Shown here: piece after piece, positions 7,872 through 16,297 of the stretch
How positions within the stretch are numbered: position 1 is the stretch's first letter
Layout of the letters: every line of letters starts with the position of its first letter
From: Isoptericola peretonis
GTDB taxonomy: Bacteria; Actinomycetota; Actinomycetes; Actinomycetales; Cellulomonadaceae
DNA length: 64,000 bases
NCBI GenBank assembly: GCA_023241745.1
Contig: JALQCY010000002.1
Span: forward strand, 1 to 64,000
Direction: 5' to 3'
Position numbers and translations under genes: made by a program
Notes under the pieces: model-generated
What the model saw: only the letters and a program-made list of their open reading frames with translations
Databases searched by the model: none
Told to the model about the DNA's origin: nothing

Positions 7872-9332
7872 ATGTCGGCAGCACAGGCAGGACCTGACGT
7901 CGCGGCGCTGGCGCGCTGGATGCGCACCTGGGTGGGGGACGCCGGGCAGGTCCGCGGCTTCCACAACCACAGCGTGTGGGGCACGAACCCGGCGACCTTC
8001 GTCGACTTCACCAGCGGCCACCAGGCGTTCTCCGCCCCGGCCACCGCGGCGTTCGGCGAGGTGCTGGGCCGGTTCCCCGACGAGCGGGGCCTCGACCTCT
8101 GGCGCCGGATGATGCTCTTCCAGGCGCGGACGGTGCAGGACGACGGGCAGTTCCGGCACATCGGGTTCCAGGTGGGGGAGTCGGCCACCTCGGGCCTCAT
8201 CCACAACATGGTGGGCTGCCTCGGCCTGCTGGAGGGGCTGCGTCACGCCGGCCACCACCTGTCGGAGGACGAGCGCGCGGAGGTGCTGGCCGCCGTGCGC
8301 CGCAACCTCGACGCGTGCCGGGTCTACGGCGGGGGGCGCCCGACGCCCGACGGCACCGTGAACCAGGAGTACGCGCGGGTCTGGGTCAAGCTGCGCTACA
8401 CCCAGTTGAGCGGCGACGACGCGTTCGCCGCGGAGCTGGAGGACGACCTGGACGCGCTGGTGCGCCTCAGCCACGTGCGCGGGGTGCCGGACGACGAGTC
8501 GGTGGGCACGTTCCGCCAGCCCACCGACCGTGCGGACGGCGGCATCCTCGAGCCCGCCGAGTACTACGGGCTCATGGTGGTGCCGCTCGTGCTCGGCGCC
8601 CGGCGCTTCGGGCGCCCGGACCTCCTCGAGGAGGCGGTCGGGATCTGCCGCCACGTGGCGCGCTCGGCGTGGGTCGACGACGCGGGATGCACGCGGTTCC
8701 ACCGCTACTGGTACGTGCGGGGCGGCACGCGCCTGCTCTCGACCACCCCGATGCTCGTCGCCGGGATGGGGCTCACCCTGTACGGGATCGACGAGGTGCT
8801 CGCCGAGGTCGACGTGCCCGAGCTGCGCGAGTTCTCGGCGGCGTGCCTGCGGACCTACGCCCACTACCAGTCGCCCGCGGGCCCGTTCGTGTCGGCGACC
8901 GGCTGGCACCACGAGGCCGACGTCGCGCCGAGCACGGCCTGGCACGCGCACGACCTGATGTTCCTGTCCCGGCACGCGCTGGACGGGGGCGGCGTCGACG
9001 CGTCGTTCTGGGACGAGGTGTTCGCCGACCACGACCGTCAGGCCGTGATCCTGTCCGACCGGGCGTACTGGGCCGAGGACGGCGTGCACTGGTGCATCCT
9101 CAGCCCCTACACGGCGGGGGACCTCAGCATCTTCGGCCGCAAGGACAGGGACACGTTCGCACGGTCGTTCTTCGCCTGGACGGACAAGGAGCCGTTGCCG
9201 GGCGAGCTGGAGTACCCGCGGCCGCCGGCGTTCTTCGTCGCGGACGACGGGATCTTCCGGGTCGACCCGTCGGACCGCCCCACGGACGTGACCGTGGTCG
9301 GGCCGGTCCCGTTCCGAGGGCGCCTCGACTAG
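7872..9332 (+). CDS. Uncharacterised alpha/alpha-toroid-like protein of the sugar locus
   Basis: 486 aa, no signal peptide, so cytoplasmic. I do not recognise the family with confidence. Repeated helical pairs rich in Trp, His and Asp (RGFHNHSVWGTNP, DDGQFRHIGFQVGE, HRYWYVRGGTRLL, TGWHHEADVAPSTAWHAHD) look like a six-hairpin or alpha/alpha-toroid fold, as in unsaturated glucuronyl hydrolases and some epimerases. The start at 7872 is set by AGGAGG at 7862-7867; the frame is open through the upstream repeat but has no better ribosome site. Its place between the dehydrogenase and the importer suggests an intracellular glycosidase, lyase or isomerase acting on the imported sugar (inference). Confidence 0.6.
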   Translation: MSAAQAGPDVAALARWMRTWVGDAGQVRGFHNHSVWGTNPATFVDFTSGHQAFSAPATAAFGEVLGRFPDERGLDLWRRMMLFQARTVQDDGQFRHIGFQVGESATSGLIHNMVGCLGLLEGLRHAGHHLSEDERAEVLAAVRRNLDACRVYGGGRPTPDGTVNQEYARVWVKLRYTQLSGDDAFAAELEDDLDALVRLSHVRGVPDDESVGTFRQPTDRADGGILEPAEYYGLMVVPLVLGARRFGRPDLLEEAVGICRHVARSAWVDDAGCTRFHRYWYVRGGTRLLSTTPMLVAGMGLTLYGIDEVLAEVDVPELREFSAACLRTYAHYQSPAGPFVSATGWHHEADVAPSTAWHAHDLMFLSRHALDGGGVDASFWDEVFADHDRQAVILSDRAYWAEDGVHWCILSPYTAGDLSIFGRKDRDTFARSFFAWTDKEPLPGELEYPRPPAFFVADDGIFRVDPSDRPTDVTVVGPVPFRGRLD

Positions 9333-9360
9333 GGGCTGGTGGCGCGCCACCTCTCACATG

Positions 9361-9377
9361 TAGCATGTATGACAAGT
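9361..9377 (+). promoter_or_regulatory. Operator and -10 box of the ABC importer operon
   Basis: TAGCAT at 9361-9366 could be a -10 box. ATGTATGACAAGT at 9365-9377 overlaps it and matches the site at 4625-4637 in 10 of 13 bases, all differences lying in the central triplet. Confidence 0.55.
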
Positions 9378-9422
9378 CGCCTCCATGGCGGAGGACGACC
9401 GCACCCACGTAGGGAGACAACG

Positions 9423-10700
9423 ATGTCAGCAAGGTTTCGGCGCCGGGCGATCGGCGCCTCCGCGCTCGGGCTCGTCCCCGTCCTCGCCCTCACGGGCTGC
9501 AGCTCCGGCGACGGCAGCGGGGGAAGCGGCGACGGCGACCAGGTGCGGATGCTCGTGAACATCACCGACAACCTCACCCAGGCGAAGTGGGACGAGCTGG
9601 TGGCCCCCTTCGAGGAGGAGAGCGGGATCGACGTCAAGATCGAGGGCCCGAGCGGGCAGTCGGTGGCGGAGACGTTCCCGACGCAGCTCGCGGCCGGGAC
9701 GGCGCCCGACGTCATCCAGTCGGTCTTCCCCACGGCCGACACGGCGCCGGAGGTCCTCGACCTGTCGGACTACGACTGGGCGCAGGGCACCCCGATGGCG
9801 GACCTCTACTCCACCGACGGCACGATCAACGTCGTGGGCGTGGGCATGCAGGCCCAGTCGCTCCTGTACTACAACAAGGACCTCTTCGAGCAGGCCGGGA
9901 TCACCGAGCCGCCCACCACGTGGGAGGAGCTCGACGCCGCGCTGGCGGCCCTGAAGGGCGAGGGCGTGAAGAAGCCGATCGGGTTCGCGTCCGAGTGGGC
10001 CACCGGCGTCCAGGTGCAGGAGATCTGGCACCCGCAGCAGAACCTCACGACACCCGGCTGGCAGCAGGCCGTGGCCGGCGGGTCGTCCACGCTGGGCGAC
10101 CAGTTCCAGCCGATGTTCGAGCACGTGGCGGACTGGATCGACGCCGGCTACACGACGGCCGACGACGTGGCGACCGACAGCGGCACCCAGGAGGCCAACT
10201 TCATCGCCGGCGACGTCGGGATCTACCCGATGGGCTCGTGGTTCACCACGACGCTCGCCGCGTCGCCCCCGGACTTCGAGGTCGGGATCTTCGCGCCCCC
10301 GGTCGACGACGCCGCCGACCACCCGGGGCCGATGGGCGCCACCATGGCCTTCCCGTACATGGTCTGGAACGGCACGCAGGCCAAGGACGCCGCCGCGCAG
10401 CTCGTGGAGTACCTCGTGACCGACGAGGACGCGATCGCCGCGCAGGCCCAGATGGACAACTTCAACCGCGAGGGCCTCGACACCGGCGACAACCCGTACG
10501 CGGGCCAGGTGCAGGAGCTGCTGGACGCCGCGCCCTCGCTGGTCGTGCCGGGCAACCAGACGGTGGGCGACTACGCCCTGCCGGTCGCCGGGTTCAACGA
10601 GAAGTTCACCGAGGTCGTGCAGGGGCTGTGGCAGGGGACGGCTCCGGCCGACGCCGCGGGCCAGCTCACGGCCTGGTACGACGCGGAGGCAGCAGGCTGA
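9423..10700 (+). CDS. Extracellular sugar-binding lipoprotein of a CUT1 ABC importer
   Basis: 425 aa. The signal peptide ends in a lipobox (ALTGC, Cys26), followed by a Gly/Ser-rich linker. The body is a family 1 solute-binding protein (EEESGIDVKIEGPSG, AAGTAPDVIQSVFP, LYYNKDLFEQAGI, PTTWEELDAAL). It should capture a sugar or oligosaccharide outside the membrane and deliver it to the two permeases encoded directly downstream; only one base separates its stop from the first permease. AGGGAGA precedes the ATG. No ATPase gene is present in the locus, as is common in actinomycetes that share one MsiK-type ATPase (family knowledge). Confidence 0.9.
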   Translation: MSARFRRRAIGASALGLVPVLALTGCSSGDGSGGSGDGDQVRMLVNITDNLTQAKWDELVAPFEEESGIDVKIEGPSGQSVAETFPTQLAAGTAPDVIQSVFPTADTAPEVLDLSDYDWAQGTPMADLYSTDGTINVVGVGMQAQSLLYYNKDLFEQAGITEPPTTWEELDAALAALKGEGVKKPIGFASEWATGVQVQEIWHPQQNLTTPGWQQAVAGGSSTLGDQFQPMFEHVADWIDAGYTTADDVATDSGTQEANFIAGDVGIYPMGSWFTTTLAASPPDFEVGIFAPPVDDAADHPGPMGATMAFPYMVWNGTQAKDAAAQLVEYLVTDEDAIAAQAQMDNFNREGLDTGDNPYAGQVQELLDAAPSLVVPGNQTVGDYALPVAGFNEKFTEVVQGLWQGTAPADAAGQLTAWYDAEAAG

Positions 10701-10701
10701 G

Positions 10702-11619
10702 ATGGCTCGAGCGAGGGCGGCACGGGTGCTCGTGAGGCGGGGCGCCCTGGGCAGGGGCCTGATGACGGTCCCGGCGGCGCTGATCTACATCGGTCTCATG
10801 GTGGTGCCGGTCGGGTACGCCGTGTACTACTCGTTCACCAGCTACAACGGCATCCCGAGCCAGACGCCCGAGTGGGTGGGGCTCGAGAACTACACGCGGA
10901 TCTTCGCGGACCCGACGGGCGACATGCACTCGTCGCTGGCGGTGACCGGGCTGATCGCGGTCGTGGGGGCGTTCGCCGTCAACGTGATCGCGCTCGGCCT
11001 GGCCCTGCTGCTGCGGCGCACGACGCCGTTCACCGCGTTCGCGCGGGCGGTGATGTTCTACCCGCACGTGCTGTCCGCCCTCATCGTCGGCTTCCTGTGG
11101 CAGGCGGTCCTGGGCCCGCAGGGCGCGGTGAACAACCTGCTCGAGGGCTCGGGGCGGTCGACCCTGCCCTTCCTGTCCGACCCGGACTGGGCTCTCGCCA
11201 CGATGATCGCCGTGATCGTCTGGGCCCAGCTCGGCGTCCAGCTCGTGCTGTACCTGGCGGGCCTGCAGGCCGTGCCCGCGGACCTGCAGGAGGCGGCGAC
11301 GCTCGACGGCGCCGGGCGGGTCAAGGTGTTCCAGCACGTCACCTGGCCGGCGCTCGCGCCCACCGTGACCGTGACGATCGTGACGTCGGTGCTGTCGCTG
11401 CTCAAGGTCTACGAGGTGGTGCTGGGCCTGACGAACGGCGGGCCCGGGGACGCCACGCAGACCTGGGCCTACGAGATCCTCGCGGTGTCCTTCGCCAACA
11501 ACAAGGTGGGGCTGGCGTGCGCCCAGGCGGTGCTGCTCATCGTCGTCGCCGGGGTCCTGTCGTTCACGATCATCGCGCTGCGCAGGCGCGCCGAAGAGGG
11601 AGCGGAGGCGCTGTCATGA
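10702..11619 (+). CDS. Sugar ABC transporter permease, MalF/UgpA type
   Basis: 305 aa, six predicted membrane segments. The inner-membrane EAA loop reads DLQEAATLDGAGRVKVFQHVTWPAL in its C-terminal half, the docking site for the ATPase. The early YYSFTSYNG segment is typical of the MalF side of CUT1 importers. It should pair with the next permease. The final codons overlap the next gene by ATGA. Confidence 0.93.
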   Translation: MARARAARVLVRRGALGRGLMTVPAALIYIGLMVVPVGYAVYYSFTSYNGIPSQTPEWVGLENYTRIFADPTGDMHSSLAVTGLIAVVGAFAVNVIALGLALLLRRTTPFTAFARAVMFYPHVLSALIVGFLWQAVLGPQGAVNNLLEGSGRSTLPFLSDPDWALATMIAVIVWAQLGVQLVLYLAGLQAVPADLQEAATLDGAGRVKVFQHVTWPALAPTVTVTIVTSVLSLLKVYEVVLGLTNGGPGDATQTWAYEILAVSFANNKVGLACAQAVLLIVVAGVLSFTIIALRRRAEEGAEALS

Positions 11620-12470
11620 GCCAGTCGGGCAGCCGGACGGCACGGTCGCGCGCGACCGTGCGGAACGTGGCGATCGCCGTCCTGTCGGTGGCCATGCTCG
11701 TGCCGCTGTACATCGTCGTCGTCAACGCGTTCAAGCCGCAGCAGGAGATCCTGCTGTCCCCGCTCGGGCTGGACCTGGGCACCGCGACCACCCAGTTCCT
11801 GCAGGACGCGTGGACCAACCCCAACTTCCCCGTGGTCTCGGGCTACGCGGTGACGCTGTTCCTCGTCGTCGCGTGCAACGTCGTCGCGATCGGGGTCTCC
11901 GTCCCCACCGCGTACGTGATCGCCCGGACCCCGACGGTGCTGTTCCGGGTGCTGCTGATGTTCTTCGTCGCGGGCATGTTCATCCCGGCGCAGATCATCC
12001 TGGTGCCCGCGATCTTCGTCCTCAAGGCGCTGCACCTCATGGGCACGCTGCCCGGGCTCGTGCTCTTCATGTCGTCGACGATGATCCCGTTCACCCTGTT
12101 CATCTTCACCGGGTTCATCCGCATGCTGCCGCGCTCGCTCGACGAGGCGGCGGCGATCGACGGAGCGAGCCAGCAGCGCGTCCTGTGGCGGATCGTGTTC
12201 CCCCTCATGAAGCCGATCGTCGCCACCGCGTTCATCCTCAACGCGCTGAGCGCGTGGAACGACTTCGTCAGCCCGCAGCTCATCCTCGGGCCCGGGTCGT
12301 CGTTCCGGACGATCACCACGGGCGTGTACGCGGCCGTGTCCTCGTACACCACCAACTACGAGATCGTGTTCCCCACCCTGCTGCTGGCGGTGGTACCGAT
12401 CCTGCTCATCTTCGTCCTCATGCAGCGACACGTCATGAGCGGCCTGTCCGCGGGCGCGGTCAAGGGCTGA
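11616..12470 (+). CDS. Sugar ABC transporter permease, MalG/UgpE type
   Basis: 284 aa, six predicted membrane segments, with the EAA loop SLDEAAAIDGASQQRVLWRIVFPLM. An N-terminal helix is followed by NAFKPQQEIL, as in MalG-type subunits. The ATGA overlap with the first permease gives near-equal synthesis of the two halves of the channel. Confidence 0.93.
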   Translation: MSQSGSRTARSRATVRNVAIAVLSVAMLVPLYIVVVNAFKPQQEILLSPLGLDLGTATTQFLQDAWTNPNFPVVSGYAVTLFLVVACNVVAIGVSVPTAYVIARTPTVLFRVLLMFFVAGMFIPAQIILVPAIFVLKALHLMGTLPGLVLFMSSTMIPFTLFIFTGFIRMLPRSLDEAAAIDGASQQRVLWRIVFPLMKPIVATAFILNALSAWNDFVSPQLILGPGSSFRTITTGVYAAVSSYTTNYEIVFPTLLLAVVPILLIFVLMQRHVMSGLSAGAVKG

Positions 12471-12512
12471 CCCGTGCGGACGACGAACCCCCTGACCGGC
12501 AAGGAGACCCGC

Positions 12513-13217
12513 ATGACCCTCGACCTGACCGACCCGAAGCAGGTCGCCCGGGCGATCCAGTACACGAACGTCAACCCGGACCTGACCCGCGACGGCGTGG
12601 TGAAGCACCTGGAGACGTGCGCCGCGTACGGCTTCGACGCCGCGATGATCGCGCCGTACTGGGTGCCGCTGGCCAAGGAGGTGCTCGCGGGCACCGGCGT
12701 CAAGGTCGCCTCGACGCTCAACTTCCCCATGGCCAACGACACCCCCGAGATGCGGGCGGCGGCGCTGCGCGCCCTCGTGGCCGCGGGCGCGGACGAGTTC
12801 GACTTCCCGCCCCACCCCGGCCTGCTGCTCGGCGGGGACGAGGCCCTGTACGCCCAGGACGTCGAGGACGTCGTCCGGCTGGCGCACGCGGAGGGCGTCG
12901 TCGTGAAGGCGATGCTCGAGTTCGGCTTCCTGCCCACCGACGACCTCAAGGTCCGGGCCACCCGGATCGCCTACGAGGCGGGCGTGGACTGGGTGAAGCA
13001 GTCGTCGGGCTGGGGCAAGGGCGGCCTCGAGGCGACCGAGCACGACGTGCGCCTGCTCGCCGCGAACATCGAGCCGCCGTGCCGCGTCAAGGTGTCCGGC
13101 AAGGTCAACTCGCTGGAGAAGATGCGGCGCCTGTTCGAGGCGGGGGCCGAGCTGGTGGGCACCAGCTCCGGGCCCGCGATCGTCGACGGCCTCGTCGGCG
13201 ACCCGGACGCCTACTGA
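12513..13217 (+). CDS. DeoC-family aldolase
   Basis: 234 aa, slightly short for deoxyribose-phosphate aldolase. The Schiff-base lysine is seen in DWVKQSSGWGKGG (near 162) and the second active-site lysine in CRVKVSGKV (near 192). The segment that in DeoC reads roughly DMVINVGAL is here DFPPHPGLL, so the Asp is kept but the pocket is altered. The family makes or breaks a C-C bond to acetaldehyde or a related carbonyl. AAGGAG at 12501-12506 supports the ATG at 12513 over an upstream in-frame GTG. With the kinase and mutarotase after it, the module resembles deoxyribose catabolism, but the real substrate may be another deoxy-sugar phosphate. Confidence 0.8.
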   Translation: MTLDLTDPKQVARAIQYTNVNPDLTRDGVVKHLETCAAYGFDAAMIAPYWVPLAKEVLAGTGVKVASTLNFPMANDTPEMRAAALRALVAAGADEFDFPPHPGLLLGGDEALYAQDVEDVVRLAHAEGVVVKAMLEFGFLPTDDLKVRATRIAYEAGVDWVKQSSGWGKGGLEATEHDVRLLAANIEPPCRVKVSGKVNSLEKMRRLFEAGAELVGTSSGPAIVDGLVGDPDAY

Positions 13218-13251
13218 ACCCGCACCGGCACGACGGACCAAGGAGAGAGCG

Positions 13252-14205
13252 ATGAGGCTCACGGTGGTGGGGAGCTACGCGAAGGCTCTCGTGATGACGG
13301 TCGACCGGCTGCCCGAGGCAGGGGAGACGCTGCTCGGACGGGAGTACCGCGAGACGTACGGGGGCAAGGGCTCCGACATGGCGGTCCAGGCCGCGCGGCT
13401 CGGCGCCGGCGTCACGTACGTGGGCGCGGTGGGCGACGACGTGCACGGCGCGGAGTTCCGCGCGCTGATGGCGGCCGAGGGGATCGACGACTCCCGCGTG
13501 ACCGTCGACCGGTCGGCGCCGACGGGCGTCGGGTTCATCGTCAAGGACACCGCGGGGCGCAACCTCATCGTCGTGGACAAGGGTGCCAACGACCGGGTCC
13601 TGCCCGACGTCCTGGACGCCTCGGCCGACGCGCTGCGGGAAGCCGATGTCGTGCTCGCCCAGCTCGAGGTGCCGCTCGGCGCCGCGCTCCACGCGCTGGG
13701 TGTCGCGCGGGACGCCGGCGTGACCACGGTGCTCAACCCGGCGCCCGCCGTCGACCTGCGCGACGTGGACCTGTCGGCGGTCGACGTGCTGACGCCGAAC
13801 GAGCACGAGGCGCGCGTCGCGCTCGGGCTCCCGCCCGGTGACCCGACCCCGGTCGCCGAGCTCGCCCGGCGGCTGCGTGCGCTCGGCCCGCGGGCGGTGG
13901 TCGTCACGTGCGGGGACGAGGGCGCCGTCGTGGTCGACGACGCGGGCACGACCGCGGTGCCGTCGGTGACCGTCGACGTCGTCGACTCGAACGGCGCGGG
14001 CGACAGCTTCAACGCGGCGCTCGCGGTCGCCCTCGGCCAGGGGCAGACCCTGGCCGCGGCGGCCGCGTACGCGAACGTCGTCGCGGCGCTGTGCTGCGAG
14101 GGCTGGGAGACCGTGCCGTCGTACCGGACCGGGGAGGACGTCGAGGCGTTCCTCGCGGGTGCCGGCGCGGCGGCGGGAACGATCGAGACGGAGGAGAGCG
14201 CATGA
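13252..14205 (+). CDS. PfkB-family sugar kinase (ribokinase-like)
   Basis: 317 aa. The N-terminal motif is YGGKGSDMAVQAARLGA; ribokinase normally has Asn where this has Asp. The C-terminal signature VDSNGAGDSF (near 246-254) carries the catalytic Asp. Members phosphorylate ribose, deoxyribose, 2-keto-3-deoxygluconate and other sugars with ATP. Placed between aldolase and mutarotase genes, it probably makes the phosphorylated substrate of the aldolase. AGGAGAG lies just before the ATG, and the stop overlaps the next start by ATGA. Confidence 0.87.
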   Translation: MRLTVVGSYAKALVMTVDRLPEAGETLLGREYRETYGGKGSDMAVQAARLGAGVTYVGAVGDDVHGAEFRALMAAEGIDDSRVTVDRSAPTGVGFIVKDTAGRNLIVVDKGANDRVLPDVLDASADALREADVVLAQLEVPLGAALHALGVARDAGVTTVLNPAPAVDLRDVDLSAVDVLTPNEHEARVALGLPPGDPTPVAELARRLRALGPRAVVVTCGDEGAVVVDDAGTTAVPSVTVDVVDSNGAGDSFNAALAVALGQGQTLAAAAAYANVVAALCCEGWETVPSYRTGEDVEAFLAGAGAAAGTIETEESA

Positions 14206-14699
14206 GGGGCGGACGGATCCTGCACCCGGGGCTGGCGGGGGCGCTGGCGACGCTGGGGCACACCGACGTCGTGCTGGTGACCGACGCCGGGTTCCCCATC
14301 CCGAAGGACGCGCACCGGGTCGACCTGGCGCTCACGCGCGGGCACCTCGACGTGCGGACGATCCTGCGGGTGCTGCTGGAGGAGGTCTTCGTCGAGGAGG
14401 TGCACCTCGCGACCGAGGTGCGGACGCACCACCCACGCCTGTACGGCGACGTGCAGGACCTGTTCACGGGCTCCGGCGCCACGTTCCACGGCACGACCCA
14501 CGAGCACCTGATCGAGCACTGGGCGCCGCGTGCCAAGGTCGTGGTGCGCTCGGGGTCGTTCGAGCCGTGGGCGAACTTCGCCCTCGTCGCGTCGACCGCG
14601 CCCTTCGAGTGGTTCGCGGACGACGACGTGACGATCCTGCCGGAGTACGTCGAGCGGCGGCGGCTGATCGCCGAGGGCGTGCGCCCCGAGCTCGGGTAG
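14202..14699 (+). CDS. RbsD/FucU-family sugar mutarotase
   Basis: 165 aa. LGHTDVVLVTDAGFPIP contains the His-Asp pair of RbsD (GHxD) and the DAGxPIP loop; the C-terminal SGSFEPWANFALVAS matches the RbsD sugar-binding tail. RbsD interconverts pyranose and furanose ribose; FucU epimerises L-fucose at the anomeric carbon. The IP loop is closer to RbsD, yet the neighbouring fucosidase-like enzymes keep FucU activity open. It probably prepares the anomer used by the kinase encoded upstream. Confidence 0.85.
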   Translation: MRGGRILHPGLAGALATLGHTDVVLVTDAGFPIPKDAHRVDLALTRGHLDVRTILRVLLEEVFVEEVHLATEVRTHHPRLYGDVQDLFTGSGATFHGTTHEHLIEHWAPRAKVVVRSGSFEPWANFALVASTAPFEWFADDDVTILPEYVERRRLIAEGVRPELG

Positions 14700-14702
14700 C
14701 AC

Positions 14703-14727
14703 GCCCCCGGCGGGCGCCGGCAGGGGC
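14703..14727. terminator. Hairpin between convergent genes
   Basis: GCCCC at 14703-14707 pairs with GGGGC at 14723-14727, with an inner GGC/GCC stem. It lies between the mutarotase stop and the DUF4287 stop and could terminate both strands. Confidence 0.45.
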
Positions 14728-14730
14728 CCG

Positions 14731-15405
14731 TCAGTCGTCGGCGACCGCGCCCAGCCAGTCCGCCCAGTAGGCCTTCCAGAGCTCGGCCTCCGCCGCGGAC
14801 CCGAGCCGCTCGTGGGTCACGGTCAGCCGCAGCCGCGTCCCGGCCGGGTCCAGCGAGAACATGGCGACGCCGTGGTCGCCGTCGGCGTCGGAGACCCCGA
14901 AGCGCGGGCTGCGCACCCCCGGGCGGGAGCGGGGCGCGAGGGTCAGGCCGGGCACGAGGCCGGCTCTCTCCGCGTCGTCGTCGAGCAGCGCGCGCAGCGC
15001 GACCGGGTCGAGGTCCACCAGGCGCGACCGGCTCACGGAGAACGTGCCGTCCGGCCGCTGCCCGGGCACGCGCAGGCCGGTGATGCGCTCGTAGCCGACG
15101 GTGACCGACTGCGCCCACCAGCCGGAGACGCCGTGCCGCTCGACCACCCAGGCGGCGATGGCGGTGTGGCCGGCGTCGCGCCCGGGGCCGGCGTCGACGA
15201 GCGCGACCCACTCGTCCCAGCCGTGGCCGGTGTTCTCCCGGATGGCGTCGTCGGAGACGTCCGGGTCCGAGACCCAGGGGCGGGGCCCGGCGGTGCGGTG
15301 CTGGTCCGACCGGGCGAGGAGGCTGCGGCGCGCGGCGCCGTACTTCTCGCCGGTGGCGGTCATGCGCGCGCGGACGCGCTTCTTGAACGACTCCTGCGTG
15401 GTCAT
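14731..15405 (-). CDS. DUF4287 and SRPBCC two-domain protein
   Basis: 224 aa. The first half carries the DUF4287 hallmark TGHGWDEWVALVDA, then HTAIAAWVVERHGVSGWWAQSVTVGYER. The second half resembles an SRPBCC/AHSA1 domain (VSRSRLVDLDP near its start, LRLTVTHERL and ELWKAYWADWLGAV near its end). Such proteins are common in actinomycetes and their role is unknown; the SRPBCC fold often binds hydrophobic ligands. AGGAG five bases from the ATG supports the start. Confidence 0.82.
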   Translation of the reverse strand: MTTQESFKKRVRARMTATGEKYGAARRSLLARSDQHRTAGPRPWVSDPDVSDDAIRENTGHGWDEWVALVDAGPGRDAGHTAIAAWVVERHGVSGWWAQSVTVGYERITGLRVPGQRPDGTFSVSRSRLVDLDPVALRALLDDDAERAGLVPGLTLAPRSRPGVRSPRFGVSDADGDHGVAMFSLDPAGTRLRLTVTHERLGSAAEAELWKAYWADWLGAVADD

Positions 15406-15602
15406 GAGGACTCCTGCGTGCTCGTCCGGTGCGCCACCCGCGGCCCGCGCCCGCCGGCAGGGCACCTCGGAACACGGTGTCCTTGCCACGCCGAGCACTC
15501 GAGGTCCCCTCTGCCCCCACCGCTCGCGCGGTCCCGGCGGCGCGAGCGCCGGTCGGAGGTCGGGCGGGACGTGCCGCCCTGCCGACCAGGATAGGCACCC
15601 GA

Positions 15603-15633
15603 GCCGGAGGCGTCCCTGTCGGGCGCCTCCGGC
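15603..15633 (-). terminator. Terminator of the oxidoreductase operon
   Basis: A 10-bp perfect stem (15603-15612 with 15624-15633), extended inward by three pairs, leaves a 5-nt loop. It sits five bases beyond the stop of the minus-strand reductase gene. Confidence 0.65.
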
Positions 15634-15637
15634 GCGC

Positions 15638-16297
15638 TCAGCCGGCGGGGGCGACGAGCGCGCGGAGCTCCTCGCGAGGGAGGTTCGCGCCGAACGCCGG
15701 GGTGCCGGGCTCCAGGCGAGCGCCCGCGGACAGCGGGCCCGCGACGACCGGGTCGAAGCCGAGGCGGTCGACGAGGTCGGCGACCTCACGCACGTCGTCG
15801 GCGTCGTCCCCCGCGACGGCGATCGCCCGCCGCCCCGGCACGCCGGCGGGCCGGGCGCCGGCGTCCAGGTCGTGGTAGCCCATGTGGTTGAACGCCTTGA
15901 CGACCCGCGACGCGGGGAGGAACTCCTGCACGAGCTCGCTCGTCGAGGTGGCCGGGTCGCTGAGGTCCGTCCGGTGCCCGTCCACCTCCCACCAGTAGTT
16001 CATCGCGTCGACGACGAGCTTCCCGGCGAGGGCGTCCGCGGGCACGGTGCGGTACCGCCCGAGCGGGAGTGCCAGGACGACGACGTCGGACTTCGCCGCG
16101 GCCTCCTGGGCCGTGACGGCCTGCGCGCCCGGGGCGAGGACCTCGACCGTGAGCGCGATCCTCGCCGGGTCCCCGGAGCCCGCGACGAGCACGCGGTGTC
16201 CGGCGGCGACGGCCAGCCGCGCCAGGACCGTCCCGACCTTCCCCGCGCCGAGGACGCCGATCGTGACGGCCTCGCCGGGGGACGACGGCGCGGTCAT
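15638..16297 (-). CDS. NADPH-dependent F420 reductase-like oxidoreductase
   Basis: 219 aa, the usual size for Fno-type reductases. The N-terminus has the dinucleotide motif [20 protein letters not shown], then a second-strand loop [17 protein letters not shown] and a conserved VKAFNHMG segment. Family members move hydride between NADP and cofactor F420, but related proteins without F420 use exist. Its ATG overlaps the stop of the luciferase-like gene, so both proteins are made together. If F420 is used, it would recycle the cofactor for its partner. Confidence 0.75.
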   Translation of the reverse strand: MTAPSSPGEAVTIGVLGAGKVGTVLARLAVAAGHRVLVAGSGDPARIALTVEVLAPGAQAVTAQEAAAKSDVVVLALPLGRYRTVPADALAGKLVVDAMNYWWEVDGHRTDLSDPATSTSELVQEFLPASRVVKAFNHMGYHDLDAGARPAGVPGRRAIAVAGDDADDVREVADLVDRLGFDPVVAGPLSAGARLEPGTPAFGANLPREELRALVAPAG

